A stretch of 64,000 nucleotides of DNA from Streptomyces sp. NBC_00335 (GTDB lineage: Bacteria > Actinomycetota > Actinomycetes > Streptomycetales > Streptomycetaceae): the NCBI RefSeq assembly GCF_036127095.1, contig NZ_CP108006.1, positions 7,989,501-8,053,500 on the forward strand, given 5' to 3'. Below, piece by piece: positions 27,121 to 36,642 of the stretch. The notes beneath the pieces are model-generated. The model saw only the letters and a program-made list of their open reading frames with translations. It did no database searches and was not told the origin of the DNA. Each line of letters starts with the position of its first letter. Positions within the stretch are counted from its first letter, which is position 1. The position numbers were made by a program, and so were the translations under genes.

Positions 27121-28023
27121 TCAGCTCACCGGGGTGAAGTCCCGCGAGGCGATGTATCCGGGGCGGCGCACCGGGGCGGCGAAGGGCTTCGACGGGCGGT
27201 TCTCGACGCTGTTGAAGACGAGGAACACGTTGCTGCGCGGGTAGGGCGTGATGTTGTCACCCGAACCGTGCATCGCGTTGCAGTCGAACCAGGTGGCCGA
27301 ACCCGCCTTGCCGGTGAAGAGCTTGATGCCGCAGGCCGAGGCGAACTGGGTCAGCGCCTCGTCCGACGGGGTGCCCGCGTCCTGCATCCGGAGGGACTTC
27401 TTGTAGTTGTCCTTCGGCGTCGCACCGGCGCAGCCCAGGAAGCTCCGGTGGGAGCCGGGCATGATCATCAGGCCGCCGTTGGTGGAGTGGTTCGGCGTCA
27501 GGGCGATGGACACCGACACGGTGCGCATGTGCGGCAGGCCGTCCTCGGCGTGCCAGGTCTCGAAGTCGGAGTGCCAGTAGAAGCCGCTGGCGCCGAAACC
27601 GGGCTTGACGTTGATGCGGGACTGGTGCACGTACACCTCGGATCCCAGGATCTGCCGCGCACGCCCCGCGACGCGCGGATCGGCGGCGAGGGCCGCGAAC
27701 ACCTCGCTGATCCGGTGGACTTCGAAGACGGAGCGCACTTCCCGTGACTTCGGCTCCACGATGGACCGCTCGTCGGCGAGCGTCGAGGGGTCACGGAGCA
27801 GCCGGTCCATCTCGGCCCGGTAGACCTCCGTCTCCTCGGGCGTGATGAGTTCCTCGACGGACAGGAAACCGTCGCGCTCGTAGCTCTCCAGCTCGTGGGC
27901 CCATATCGGGCCCGGCGTGCCGGGATCGGACCAGACGACGGGGTCCACGCGGCCGCTGAGCACCTCCTCGGAGCCCCGGGTCGGATACAGGTCGTTCACC
28001 GTGCGTATGGATGCGGAGGTCAT
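27121..28023 (-). CDS. ectD: Ectoine hydroxylase EctD
   Basis: A 300-residue non-heme Fe(II)/2-oxoglutarate dioxygenase that turns ectoine into 5-hydroxyectoine. The EctD signature [15 protein letters not shown] is present with iron ligands His151 and Asp153; the third ligand is in NAMHGSGDN, and the Arg that holds 2-oxoglutarate is in PYPRSNVF. Length matches the family. It is the last gene of ectABCD, 73 bases after ectC, with a terminator after it, so the strain should make both ectoine and hydroxyectoine as salt, heat or desiccation protectants. The gap to ectC holds a GTGCGAGTGCGAGTGCG simple repeat near 28,060. Confidence 0.97.
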   Translation of the reverse strand: MTSASIRTVNDLYPTRGSEEVLSGRVDPVVWSDPGTPGPIWAHELESYERDGFLSVEELITPEETEVYRAEMDRLLRDPSTLADERSIVEPKSREVRSVFEVHRISEVFAALAADPRVAGRARQILGSEVYVHQSRINVKPGFGASGFYWHSDFETWHAEDGLPHMRTVSVSIALTPNHSTNGGLMIMPGSHRSFLGCAGATPKDNYKKSLRMQDAGTPSDEALTQFASACGIKLFTGKAGSATWFDCNAMHGSGDNITPYPRSNVFLVFNSVENRPSKPFAAPVRRPGYIASRDFTPVS

Positions 28024-28096
28024 GGCGGTGCCTGCCTCTCCCTTCTCTTCCGTGTGAGTGCGTGTGCGAGTGCGAGTGCGCGAGCGTGTGGGTACG

Positions 28097-28513
28097 TCAG
28101 CCGTGGTCGGGCCCGGGTTCGGGTTCGGTGAGCAGCGGGTACACGCCGTTCTCGTCGTGGTCCTCCCGGCCCGTCACGGGCGGGTTGAAGACGCACAGGC
28201 AGCGGAACTCGTGCTTCACGCGCAGGGTGTGCCGCTCGTGGCCGTCGAGGAGGTACATGGTTCCCGGCGTGATCGTGTACGTCAGACCCGTCTCGTCGTC
28301 CGTGAGCTCGGCCTCTCCCTGCGTGCAGACCACGGCCTCCACGTGGTTCGCGTACCACATGGACGTCTCCGTGCCGGCGTACAGGACGGTTTCGTGCAGG
28401 GAGAAGCCGACGCGTTCCCTGGCCAGGACGATGCGCTTGCTCTCCCAGGTGCCGGAGGCCGCCTTGACGTGGCGGTCGGTTCCCTCGATGTCCCGGAACG
28501 AGCGGACGATCAT
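28097..28513 (-). CDS. ectC: Ectoine synthase EctC
   Basis: A 138-residue cupin enzyme that closes N-gamma-acetyl-diaminobutyrate to ectoine. The family opening [18 protein letters not shown], the cupin segment [22 protein letters not shown], and the metal-site region [15 protein letters not shown] are all present; length is normal. Third gene of the operon, 35 bases after ectB. Acts in the cytoplasm. Confidence 0.98.
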   Translation of the reverse strand: MIVRSFRDIEGTDRHVKAASGTWESKRIVLARERVGFSLHETVLYAGTETSMWYANHVEAVVCTQGEAELTDDETGLTYTITPGTMYLLDGHERHTLRVKHEFRCLCVFNPPVTGREDHDENGVYPLLTEPEPGPDHG

Positions 28514-28548
28514 GTTGGTGCCCTTCGTGGTGTGTGGCGGAGTGCTGG

Positions 28549-29811
28549 TCAGGCGGTTTCGCGGACGGAGCGGGCGAGGATGTCGAGGCCCTCGTCGAGT
28601 TCGTCGCCGGTGACGGTCAGGGGCGGGAGCAGCTTCACGACCTCGCCCTGGGGGCCCGAGGTCTCGATGAGGAGACCGTGCTCGAAAGCCCTCCGGGACA
28701 CCGCGGCCGCGCGCTCCTTGTGGGCGAACTCCACGCCCCAGACCAGCCCGCGGCCCCGGTACGTCGCGCCCAGCCGGGCGTGTTCGCCGCACAGCTCGTG
28801 CAACGCGCCCTCGATGCGCGCGCCCTGCATGAGGGTCCGCTCGCGCAGGACGCCGTCGCCCCAGTACGTCTCCAGGGCGGCCGTCGCGGTGACGAAGGCC
28901 GGGTTGTTGCCGCGGAAGGTGCCGTTGTGCTCGCCCGGCTCCCACAGGTCCAGCTCGGGCTTGAACAGGCACAGGGACATGGGGAGTCCGTAGCCGCTGA
29001 TGGACTTCGACAGCGTGACGATGTCGGGGGTGATGCCCGCCTCCTCGAAGGAGAAGAACTCGCCGGTCCGGCCGCAGCCCATCTGGATGTCGTCGACGAT
29101 CAGCAGCATGTCGCGGCGTCGGCACAGGTCGGCGAGGGCGCGGAGCCATTCCGCGCGCGCCACGTTGATCCCGCCTTCGCCCTGGATGGTCTCGACGATG
29201 ACCGCGGCCGGGTGGTTGAGGCCGGATCCCTGGTCCTCCAGCAGGCGCTCGAACCAGAGGAAGTCGGGGGTCCTGCCGCCGAGGTAGTTGTCGAAGGGCA
29301 TCGGGGTGCCGTGGACCAGGGGTATGCCGGCGCCGGCCCGTTTGAAGGCGTTGCCCGTGACGGCGAGGGAGCCGAGCGACATGCCGTGGAAGGCGTTGGT
29401 GAAGGACACGACCGACTCGCGCCCCTTGGCCTTCCGCGCCAGCTTGAGCGCCGCCTCTACGGCATTGGTCCCGGTGGGGCCCGGGAACATCACCTTGTAG
29501 TTCAGTGCGCGGGGTTCGAGGACGTGGGACCGGAAGGTCTCGAGGAAGGCCCGCTTGGCGGTCGTCGCCATGTCGAGCCCGTGCGTGATGCCGTCGCGCT
29601 CCAGGTAGTCGAGCAGGGCGCGCTTCAGGACGGGGTTGTTGTGGCCGTAGTTCAGGGACCCGGCGCCCGCGAAGAAGTCCAGGTAGCCGGAGCCGTGTTC
29701 GTCGTACAGCCGGCTTCCCGTGGCGCGCTCGAAGACTACGGGCCAGGCGCGGCAGTAGCTGCGCACCTCGGACTCCAGGGTCTCGAAGACGGACAGGACC
29801 GGCTCGGTCAT
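28549..29811 (-). CDS. ectB: Diaminobutyrate-2-oxoglutarate transaminase EctB
   Basis: A 420-residue class III, PLP-dependent aminotransferase that converts aspartate semialdehyde and glutamate to 2,4-diaminobutyrate, the first committed step of ectoine synthesis. Landmarks: [19 protein letters not shown], cofactor-binding [17 protein letters not shown], the PLP aspartate in [14 protein letters not shown], and the Schiff-base lysine in [14 protein letters not shown] at 29,811 matches the family N-terminus [14 protein letters not shown]; a longer frame upstream is not conserved-looking. Confidence 0.97.
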   Translation of the reverse strand: MTEPVLSVFETLESEVRSYCRAWPVVFERATGSRLYDEHGSGYLDFFAGAGSLNYGHNNPVLKRALLDYLERDGITHGLDMATTAKRAFLETFRSHVLEPRALNYKVMFPGPTGTNAVEAALKLARKAKGRESVVSFTNAFHGMSLGSLAVTGNAFKRAGAGIPLVHGTPMPFDNYLGGRTPDFLWFERLLEDQGSGLNHPAAVIVETIQGEGGINVARAEWLRALADLCRRRDMLLIVDDIQMGCGRTGEFFSFEEAGITPDIVTLSKSISGYGLPMSLCLFKPELDLWEPGEHNGTFRGNNPAFVTATAALETYWGDGVLRERTLMQGARIEGALHELCGEHARLGATYRGRGLVWGVEFAHKERAAAVSRRAFEHGLLIETSGPQGEVVKLLPPLTVTGDELDEGLDILARSVRETA

Positions 29812-29861
29812 GGTCAAGGGGACTCTCCAATGAGCGTGGGGTGGTGTGTGCCGCGCGTTCG

Positions 29862-29918
29862 GCGCGAGGCCTTCGGTGCGAGGCATCGGTACGAGGCTTC
29901 CGGTACGAGGCGTTCGGA
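29862..29918. repeat. Four imperfect 13-14-bp repeats between ectA and ectB
   Basis: Four head-to-tail copies of roughly RCGAGGCNTTCGGT (starting about 29,862, 29,878, 29,891 and 29,905) fill the gap between the ectA stop and the ectB start. They lie inside the operon; role unknown. Confidence 0.6.
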
Positions 29919-29924
29919 CCGGGA

Positions 29925-30485
29925 TCAGAAGTGCAGCGGCCCGATGCGGTGCAGGACCTCCGGGGCGTAACCGCGGTCCGGGAACTCCTCCGGGGCGAAC
30001 AGCACCTTGCGCGTGAGCGTGGCGCCGTGCCGGGCGGCGTACGAGGCGAAGAGCCGCTCCGACGCGAGGTTGCCGGGGGAGATGGTGGTCTCCAGGAAGC
30101 TCAGTCCGTGTTCTGCCGCCACCCGGGCGGAGAGGCCGTCGAGCAGGTCCGCGGCGATGCCCAGGCCGCGGACGGATTCGTCGACGGCGATCTGCCAGAC
30201 GAGCAGGGTTCCGGGGCTCTCGGGGCGCAGGTATCCGCTGACGAATCCGACGGGACGCCCGGAGGAGTCGCGGGCCACCGCGGACGTGCCGGCGAAGTCA
30301 CGGCACCAGAGCAGATAGCTGTAGGCCGAGTTGAGGTCCAGCGTCCTGGAATCGCGGGCGAGGCGCCACAGCTGGCGGCCGTCGCTGGGGCGGGGGCGGT
30401 CGATGTGCGTGGTGGAGGTGGTCGAGGCGGTCGGTACGGACGGTGTGGTCTTCCGGTAATGGGCCAGTTCTGCATGAGCAGTCAT
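29925..30485 (-). CDS. ectA: Diaminobutyrate acetyltransferase EctA
   Basis: A 186-residue GNAT enzyme that acetylates 2,4-diaminobutyrate at N-gamma using acetyl-CoA, the second ectoine step. The family pattern is clear: [23 protein letters not shown], then the CoA loop region [17 protein letters not shown], and [24 protein letters not shown] at 30,485 is used because the segment before it is not conserved-looking. First gene of ectABCD; its promoter must lie in the 327-bp gap upstream. Confidence 0.96.
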   Translation of the reverse strand: MTAHAELAHYRKTTPSVPTASTTSTTHIDRPRPSDGRQLWRLARDSRTLDLNSAYSYLLWCRDFAGTSAVARDSSGRPVGFVSGYLRPESPGTLLVWQIAVDESVRGLGIAADLLDGLSARVAAEHGLSFLETTISPGNLASERLFASYAARHGATLTRKVLFAPEEFPDRGYAPEVLHRIGPLHF

Positions 30486-30812
30486 GCGGGCCGAAGCTAC
30501 CGAGGGTTGGAGCGGATTGCACGGGGCCAAGGGGTTACGGGGCGGATGTCTTTCGTGATAGATGGAGATGCCCTGCGGAGGGCTCGGAAGGTCCGGCGAT
30601 GCGGCCGATGTGTCGTGGCATATGCCGATATCTTCACCCCACCCCCGGTTTTATAACGAGCCGGTAACGTCTTTGCCCTGTCTCACGTTTTCCCCTCGAG
30701 TGTGATGTCTTCCTCGGCCGGTCGGGGGTTTCGTTCGCTGCTGCGCGGACATAGGCGACAGGCAGGGCCCGGGGTGAGCCCTGCCCGGATCGGCCCGGAG
30801 CGGCCCGGCGCG
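30486..30812. other. Intergenic region with ectABCD promoter
   Basis: About 327 bases between ectA and the stop of the ligand-binding protein gene (both minus). Two AT-richer patches are visible, near 30,545-30,565 and around 30,630-30,665 (with TTATAA near 30,650); either could hold the osmotically controlled ectA promoter. The end nearest the upstream gene carries a hairpin, listed separately. No protein or RNA gene recognised. Confidence 0.5.
30761..30785 (-). terminator. 8-bp hairpin after the ligand-binding protein gene
   Basis: GGCAGGGC (30,761-30,768) pairs with GCCCTGCC (30,778-30,785), nine-base loop, 27 bases past the stop codon at 30,813. Likely terminator of the two-gene unit upstream of ectA. 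Confidence 0.6.
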
Positions 30813-32288
30813 TCATTGCCCCTGCGGTGGTTTGCCCTCCGCCGCGGACACTTCTACGAACTCCACCTGGCCCTTGGCGTTGAGGCGGAGGACCGGGACG
30901 GCCTTGTTGCGCGGATCGCCGTTGTTCTGGAAGGAGATGAACCCGCTGGCCCCGGCCACCTGCTGGGTGCCGTCCATCTGGTGGAACATCCGGGCCACGG
31001 CGTCGCCGGCCACCTGGCCCTGCCAGCGGGCGGCCATCTGAATGCCGTGGGCCGCCGCGAGCACCGCGTCGTGGCCCATCAGGGCCCCGCCGTCCCCGCG
31101 GGGGTCGTTCGGGAACCACTGGTCCATCAGCCCGCCCGGCTGGAAGTTCTTCGCGGAGGGCGCGGACACGGTCTGCGGCGCCGCCCGGTACATGTCGGGG
31201 TGGGCGAGGCCGGTGTAGAGCACCTCGATGCCCGTCTCCGCGGCGCGGGCGAGCTGCTCGGGGCTCAGGTTGGTCGTGTCGTCCCCGGTGAACACGGTGA
31301 ACCGCTGCTCGGTGCAACTGCGGTTGGCGAGCGCGTCGAGGAAGCGGGTGAGCTGCAGGCCGCGGCCCGCGAAGTAGACGAGTTGCGGGCGCTGCTGGCA
31401 CAACTGGCCCGGCATGTAGCGCAGCTCGTTCTGCCAGGCGCTGCTGACGGAGGAGTCGTACGTCATGCTCTCGGCGACGAGCTTGTGCGTGTCGTCCTGG
31501 AACGCCTTGGTGAAGGCGGAGCCGAGGGTGGCGGAGTAGAGGTCTCCCCGCGCCACGTCCTGGATGACGACGCCGGTGGTGACGCCGCGCCGCTTGAGGT
31601 AGCCGGCGCCCGCGTACGCCTGGTCCTCGTTGGTGGGTGCGATCCGGACGAAGCCGTTGATGTCCTTGATGTCCGAGGCGGTCATGGTGGCGCCGACCAT
31701 GGCGATCCCGTGCTCGGAGAATCGCTTGATGGCCGAGAGGTTCTCGTTGGTGCTGGGGCCGAGGCCGGCCACCGCGACGAGCCGGTCCGGGGAGTCCTTC
31801 AGGGCGATCAGCTCGTCGACGGTGTGCTTCCACTGCGCGGACTTGCTGCCCGGGTTGGCTATGAGCAGCCGGATCTTGGGAACGGCGGCCAGGTCGCCCT
31901 GGTTGTGCCGGTACTGGGCGAGGTAGGCGCCCTGGAGCTCGTGGCGGACGCCTTCGGCGGAGTTGCTGTCCGCGGCGGTCGTGGTGAACGAGGTGAAGTA
32001 GGCGACGCTGACGTACGGCTCCTTGTCCGCGTTGGCGAGGACCCGTCGGTTCTCCACCTCGATCTTGGCGCTGACGGCATCGAGGTGCGGAGCGAAGACG
32101 TAGGAGCCGTCGCTCACCCCGACGCACTCGTCGTCGGGACCCCGTTCCACGACCCCGTCGGCGCACCTGGCCTGACGCTCCTGGAGCCAGCCCACGCCCA
32201 GCCAGAGCGCCGCGACGAGGGTGACGGCCGCCGCTGTGGCCAGCGCGACGCGGCGGACGACGTGCAGGGGCCATTCGAGTCTGGGCAT
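30813..32288 (-). CDS. Membrane-anchored periplasmic-binding-fold protein
   Basis: A 491-residue protein with one N-terminal membrane segment (about 12-34, VALATAAAVTLVAALWLGVGW) and a large extracellular part resembling the branched-chain amino acid/receptor type of ligand-binding protein. Family-like segments include AVAGLGPSTNENLSAIKRFSEHGIAMVG, a hinge region VRIAPTNEDQAYAGAGYLKRRG, and LVYFAGRGLQLTRFLDALANR. It has no lipobox and no transporter permease beside it, so it is more likely a fixed sensor than a transport component. It follows the ATPase-like gene by four bases and was probably made with it. Confidence 0.85.
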   Translation of the reverse strand: MPRLEWPLHVVRRVALATAAAVTLVAALWLGVGWLQERQARCADGVVERGPDDECVGVSDGSYVFAPHLDAVSAKIEVENRRVLANADKEPYVSVAYFTSFTTTAADSNSAEGVRHELQGAYLAQYRHNQGDLAAVPKIRLLIANPGSKSAQWKHTVDELIALKDSPDRLVAVAGLGPSTNENLSAIKRFSEHGIAMVGATMTASDIKDINGFVRIAPTNEDQAYAGAGYLKRRGVTTGVVIQDVARGDLYSATLGSAFTKAFQDDTHKLVAESMTYDSSVSSAWQNELRYMPGQLCQQRPQLVYFAGRGLQLTRFLDALANRSCTEQRFTVFTGDDTTNLSPEQLARAAETGIEVLYTGLAHPDMYRAAPQTVSAPSAKNFQPGGLMDQWFPNDPRGDGGALMGHDAVLAAAHGIQMAARWQGQVAGDAVARMFHQMDGTQQVAGASGFISFQNNGDPRNKAVPVLRLNAKGQVEFVEVSAAEGKPPQGQ

Positions 32289-32292
32289 GCGC

Positions 32293-34293
32293 TCAGCCCT
32301 CCCAGCCCGCGGTCTGGGGATCGCGCCAGAGCCGGTACCGTTCGGCCTCGTTGAACAGGGCCACGATGTCGTTCCTCCGCAGTTGGGACAGCTGGGTGTA
32401 GCCGTCGGCGATCAGGTTCCCCAGTCGCATGGCGGGGTCGGCGAGCGGATCGCTCCACACCCAGCGGGTGGTCACCAGGGTGTGGATCACGGACTCGGTG
32501 TCCATCACCCGCCCGGGCCGGCGCGGGACGATCCCGGAGAGGAGCTCCAGCGGCCCGCTGCCGGCGGGGAGACGGTTCGGGGCGGAGGTGATCGCGTCGA
32601 ACTCGGAGATCCACTGCGCGGCCGGTACGGCGGTGAAGCGCCGGGTCAGATGGGCGGTGACCTCCTCGGTCCGCCCACGGGCGAGCTGGTGGTACATCTC
32701 CTGCACCGGCTTGCCCTCGCCGCGGTAGTGCTCCGCGAGGAGTTCGTGCGCGGCGTCCCACCCCTCGGGGCGCGCGGCCAGCCGCCACAGGAGCAGCCGG
32801 CGCAGCCACGGGTGGAGTACGGGAACCATGGCGACGGGCCCGGTCAGCAGCCAGCGCGCCCGGATCTCGCCGAACAGGGAGTCGTCGGGGCTGAGCAGCC
32901 GCGTGGCCACGGAGAAGTCCCGGGCGGCGGAGCAATCGGCCAGGGCCGCACGCTGTGTCCCGTCGAAATCGCGCAGGAGATGGCCCAGGGCGGTGTCGGC
33001 GAGGGTGGCGGAGCTCTCCCCGGTGCGCAGCGGCCGGTCGGGCAGGGTGCGCAGCCAGCGGTCCTGCTGGGGGCCCGAGTCCGGGAGCGGACCGGCCTGG
33101 CGCAGTACGTCGAGCACCTGGTGGACGGCGCGCGGCAGCCCTCCGGTGAGCCGGTGCACGAAGGGGGTGAGGCGGGTCAGCGGGGCCAGGTCGCTGTTCC
33201 CGCCGAGCTGGAGCTCTATCCGGATCCGCACCTCGTCCAGATTGAGGTCGCGCAGGCGCAGCGGGTACCACCAGCTGTCCTCGCTGTCGCGGGGCGGCCG
33301 GTGGGCGTGCCAGTCGGCCAGCGAGGCCCGGTCGGGGCCGCGCAGCTGCCAGGGCCAGGAGTCCCCGGTGGCCGGACCCCAGCGGGGCAGCCAGCGGTTG
33401 GAACTGGCGACGACGGTCAGCGGATCGCTGGCGTGCCCCGCCACGACGGTCTGGTCGTGCCGGGAGCGCAGTAACAGGTCCAGGAAGTGGCGCCCGTACT
33501 CCGTGTGGGAGTTGTCCAGGAGCAGCAGGTAGGAGCGGGGCATGAAATTGCGGGCGGTGTTGCGCCTGAGATCTTCCAGGAAGGCCGAGAAGAGGACGAG
33601 GTCGAGCCGCTCCTGTTCGTTCTCGTCGCCCTCGTGACGCCACAGGTTGAGCTCCACGAGGGCTTCCATGGGGTCCGCGCTGCGGGTCATGGGGTGGCGT
33701 CCGTACCAGTGGGCCCCGGCCGTGAGCCGGCTGCCCAGCCGGCCGCCGAGCAGGCCGGGCACGGTGCGGCGGCCGCGCCGCAGGGCGTCCTGGAAGAGGG
33801 CGAGCGCGGCGCTGGAGGCGCCCTCGGGCATGCCGACCGCACCCATGCCCACCTCGAAGAAGGCGGCCAGGTAGTCGCCGTGCCGGGCCTCGTTCTCCTC
33901 CTGGAACCGGTCCAGCTGGCGCTGCACCGCGCGCCGCCCCTCCGCGAGGTTGCGCATGCGCAGCTCCTGGTCGGAGGCGAGCAGGCCGAGGCTGAGCAGC
34001 GGGAAGTGGGAGCGGCCGTAGCGGGGCAGCTTGCGTTCGAGCTGGCGGGCCAGGAGGCCGAGTGCGTAGCGCGGCAGCAGGGACTGGGCCCCGCCGAAGT
34101 TGACGAAGGCGAAGGGATAGTCGGGCCCGAAGCGCTCCATCAGCGCGCTGTGCGCCTCGCTGGCTCCGCTGCCGGCCGGGCCGAGGAGCATGGTCAGGGG
34201 CCGCTCGGCCGCCGGGTTCTCCTTCAGGCACGCGTCGACCAGCGACAGGATGCCGCTGCGGCCCCGCAGGCCCATGCCCGTACCCGGCTCCAT
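32293..34293 (-). CDS. ATPase-like protein with degenerate P-loop
   Basis: A 666-residue cytoplasmic protein. Residues 35-50 read MLLGPAGSGASEAHSAL, in the place of a Walker A motif but with Ala where the lysine should be. A Walker B-like strand, SYLLLLDNSHTEYG (near 248), ends in Asp-Asn. The rest is helical and Trp/Arg-rich, with a region at about 355-400 (LTRLTPFVHRLTGGLPRAVHQVLDVL) typical of STAND/AAA-type P-loop proteins. I cannot name a family with certainty. The pairing with a membrane-bound ligand-binding protein four bases downstream suggests a sensing unit, in which this protein binds but may not hydrolyse a nucleotide. Confidence 0.75.
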   Translation of the reverse strand: MEPGTGMGLRGRSGILSLVDACLKENPAAERPLTMLLGPAGSGASEAHSALMERFGPDYPFAFVNFGGAQSLLPRYALGLLARQLERKLPRYGRSHFPLLSLGLLASDQELRMRNLAEGRRAVQRQLDRFQEENEARHGDYLAAFFEVGMGAVGMPEGASSAALALFQDALRRGRRTVPGLLGGRLGSRLTAGAHWYGRHPMTRSADPMEALVELNLWRHEGDENEQERLDLVLFSAFLEDLRRNTARNFMPRSYLLLLDNSHTEYGRHFLDLLLRSRHDQTVVAGHASDPLTVVASSNRWLPRWGPATGDSWPWQLRGPDRASLADWHAHRPPRDSEDSWWYPLRLRDLNLDEVRIRIELQLGGNSDLAPLTRLTPFVHRLTGGLPRAVHQVLDVLRQAGPLPDSGPQQDRWLRTLPDRPLRTGESSATLADTALGHLLRDFDGTQRAALADCSAARDFSVATRLLSPDDSLFGEIRARWLLTGPVAMVPVLHPWLRRLLLWRLAARPEGWDAAHELLAEHYRGEGKPVQEMYHQLARGRTEEVTAHLTRRFTAVPAAQWISEFDAITSAPNRLPAGSGPLELLSGIVPRRPGRVMDTESVIHTLVTTRWVWSDPLADPAMRLGNLIADGYTQLSQLRRNDIVALFNEAERYRLWRDPQTAGWEG

Positions 34294-34542
34294 GACGTGT
34301 GATCCCCCCCAGGACTGCGCTTAGAGGAGTAGAGCCTGCCATCCGGAGCCGGAGTCAGACAGGGGTTTCCGCTCCTTGATTCCATTCCGCTACGCGGGAC
34401 CGGTGTCCGGGTCGGTGGGCATCGGGCGTCCGGGCGGGTGGGGGCCGTGCATCCGGGCTGCGGGCTGCCCTCTGCCACGGACGCCCGTGGCATAGTCGCA
34501 GCAGGGCGGCGCACCGGCCGTCCGCGAAGACGGGGGCGGGCA

Positions 34543-35175
34543 GTGGACACACGGGCGTTCGAGGAGATCAGCACCGAGGAGGAGCTGCGCGAGCTGCTGG
34601 GCGAACCCACCGCCGTGGCGCTCGGCAAGGAACGGCAGACCCTCCACGACCACCACAAGCAGTGGCTCGCCCGGTCCCCGCTCTGCCTGATCTCCACCTC
34701 CGCCGCCGACGGCACCTGCGACGTATCGCCCAAGGGCGACCCGCCCGGTTTCGCCAAGGTCCTCGACGACACCACCCTCGTGATCCCGGACCGCCCCGGA
34801 AACCGCCGGGCGGACGGCTACCGCAACGTCCTCACCAACCCCCACGTCGGTCTGCTCTTCCTGATCCCGGGCCGCGGCGACTCCCTGCGCGTCAACGGCC
34901 GGGCCCGGCTGCTCCGCGAGGCGCCCTTCTTCGACGACCTGACCGTCAAGGGACACCGCCCCGCGCTCGCGCTCCTCGTGGAGGTCGAACAGGTCTACTT
35001 CCACTGCTCCCGGGCCTTCGTACGCTCCGCCCTGTGGAAGCCGGAGACCTGGAACCCCGAGGCGGCCCCGTCCAGGGCCAGGATCTCGAAGAGCCTGGAG
35101 CGTACGCACGAGTCCCTGGAGGAGCTGGAGCGCTACTACGGGCCCTCGTACGACGAGAAGAACATGTACATCTGA
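34543..35175 (+). CDS. Pyridoxamine-phosphate-oxidase-family flavoprotein
   Basis: A 210-residue FMN- or F420-dependent split-barrel protein. The core is LCLISTSAADGTCDVSPKGDPPGF followed by TTLVIPDRPGNRRADGYRNVLTNPHVGLLFLIPG, the usual order of strands for the PPOX fold; a C-terminal helix carries AFVRSALWKPETWN. The pattern matches the MSMEG_1061-type PPOX subfamily; the substrate is unknown. GTG at 34,543 is the start (GGGGCGGG upstream); earlier codons in frame read as low-complexity. It stands alone on the plus strand, converging with the lipase gene, with a shared terminator. Confidence 0.88.
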   Translation: MDTRAFEEISTEEELRELLGEPTAVALGKERQTLHDHHKQWLARSPLCLISTSAADGTCDVSPKGDPPGFAKVLDDTTLVIPDRPGNRRADGYRNVLTNPHVGLLFLIPGRGDSLRVNGRARLLREAPFFDDLTVKGHRPALALLVEVEQVYFHCSRAFVRSALWKPETWNPEAAPSRARISKSLERTHESLEELERYYGPSYDEKNMYI

Positions 35176-35187
35176 GGGAGAGGCAGC

Positions 35188-35215
35188 GGCCCCGTCAGGC
35201 TGTGCCGACGGGGCC
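35188..35215. terminator. Bidirectional terminator between flavoprotein and lipase
   Basis: GGCCCCGTC (35,188-35,196) pairs with GACGGGGCC (35,207-35,215) over ten bases, placed midway between two convergent stops at 35,175 and 35,235. Confidence 0.8.
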
Positions 35216-35234
35216 CGTGGCGTGGTGCCGCCGC

Positions 35235-36563
35235 TCAGAACACGCAGCTCGCGGCGAGCGGCGCACCGGCGCGACGGGCGTCCATCCAGGCGATGGCGTC
35301 GTCCAGCGGGCCGTCCTCGATGGTGTGGCCCTGGTCGGCGTAGTACTTGAACTCCAGGCTCACGCCCTTGTCGCACAGTTCCCGGGCGAGCGTCTGGTTG
35401 AGGTTGCTCAGCACGTCGTTTCCGCCCTGCGGCAACAACACCGGCACCTTGACGGTGACTTCACCGGTGGCGCTGGCCTTGAGGGCGGCGTTGAGCGGTG
35501 CCAGATCGGCGCCGGGCCGCAGGATGTCGGTGGCGGGTGGGAGATCGGAGTCCCCGCCCATACAGGGTTGTGTCCAGATCCGGTCCGCCGCGGCCAGGCC
35601 CGCGGGGGTCAGGAGTTCGGCGGGCTTGACCGCCGGGTCGGCCGCCGCGGCCCCGTTGAGGAGCGTCAGCAGGATTCCGGTGTAGGGGGTGGCGGTCTCG
35701 TTCTGAGCGGCGAACAGGGCGGGCATCCACTCGAATCCGACCGCCGGCGCGTTGGCGACCACTCCCTTGAGATCGACGTCGGGGGCGTACTCGGCGGCGT
35801 AGTGCGCGCTCCACAGTGCCGCGTGCCCACCCTGTGATCCGCCGTAGACGAGTGTGGTCGCACCCGATCCCGGGTCGATCCCGCGAGCGGCGCGGAGTGC
35901 GTCGAGAGTGGCGTACGCGGCGGACTTGCCGTTGAGGTAGGGATGTCGGACCCCGGTCACCCCCAGGCCGATGTAGTCGGGCTGTACGACGACGAACCCG
36001 CGCGCGAGGAGCTTCCCGACCGGACTGGAGTCCTGCAGCCCGGCGAAGGCCGGGATGCGGGAGGGGGCGCACGCCGAACCGATGCCCATGGTGCCGTGGT
36101 TCACCGCGGCCACGGGTCGCCCACCGGCGGGTGCCGGCCCGTCGGGAACGCTCACCAGCCCGCTCGCGGCCACGGGCTTGCCATCGGTCCCGGTGCTCAG
36201 GTACATCACCAGGAAGGTGCGCGACGGCAGTGTCAGCTTCGCCTCCGGTGTCGTGTACGGGCGTTGGCGGATCACCGTGCCGGGTTTGCCCGGGGGCAGT
36301 GGGTTCGGCGGGTCGTAGAACGCGTCGCCCTCGGGCACGGACGGCGACGCGGTCATCCGCCGCTCGGGGCCCTGTGGCGCGCCGCCGCGGGTGCAGCCCG
36401 ACAGGGTCAGTGCCGCGGCGATCGCACCGATGACGGCCCAACGGAAAGCCCGCACCAACCTCCCTGCGGCACAGCTGTGTTCGCCCTGCGGGTCCGGCCG
36501 ACCGCGCGCCGGGAGGGGGGTCGCTCGCACGGTTCCGGGAGGGTGGCTCAGGCCGTGCGTCAA
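35235..36563 (-). CDS. Lipoprotein alpha/beta-hydrolase, secretory lipase type
   Basis: A 442-residue exported esterase or lipase. A hydrophobic segment ends in LTLSGC, a lipobox, so it should be anchored to the outer face of the membrane by a lipidated Cys (near residue 57). The hydrolase core has the nucleophile elbow YGGSQGGHA, and a late YYADQGHTIEDG gives the His. Sequence style (VVQPDYIGLGVTG, VVANAPAVGFEW) matches the secretory-lipase (LIP) family. The TTG at 36,563 has AAAGGAG seven bases upstream, giving a long 36-residue leader; a GTG at 36,455, directly before the signal peptide, is an alternative with a GGGAGG only three bases away. Confidence 0.88.
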   Translation of the reverse strand: MTHGLSHPPGTVRATPLPARGRPDPQGEHSCAAGRLVRAFRWAVIGAIAAALTLSGCTRGGAPQGPERRMTASPSVPEGDAFYDPPNPLPPGKPGTVIRQRPYTTPEAKLTLPSRTFLVMYLSTGTDGKPVAASGLVSVPDGPAPAGGRPVAAVNHGTMGIGSACAPSRIPAFAGLQDSSPVGKLLARGFVVVQPDYIGLGVTGVRHPYLNGKSAAYATLDALRAARGIDPGSGATTLVYGGSQGGHAALWSAHYAAEYAPDVDLKGVVANAPAVGFEWMPALFAAQNETATPYTGILLTLLNGAAAADPAVKPAELLTPAGLAAADRIWTQPCMGGDSDLPPATDILRPGADLAPLNAALKASATGEVTVKVPVLLPQGGNDVLSNLNQTLARELCDKGVSLEFKYYADQGHTIEDGPLDDAIAWMDARRAGAPLAASCVF

Positions 36564-36642
36564 GGACGGTCTCCTTTGCGTACGCGGCCGCCGTGCGGCG
36601 CCGCCGGATGGAGGCTCTCGTACCGGGTTGCGGCGCTGTTCC

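Noticed and set aside
30813..34293. ABC transporter interpretation
   Set aside because: There is no permease, the binding protein is fixed by a membrane helix, and the ATPase lacks the Walker A lysine and an ABC signature.
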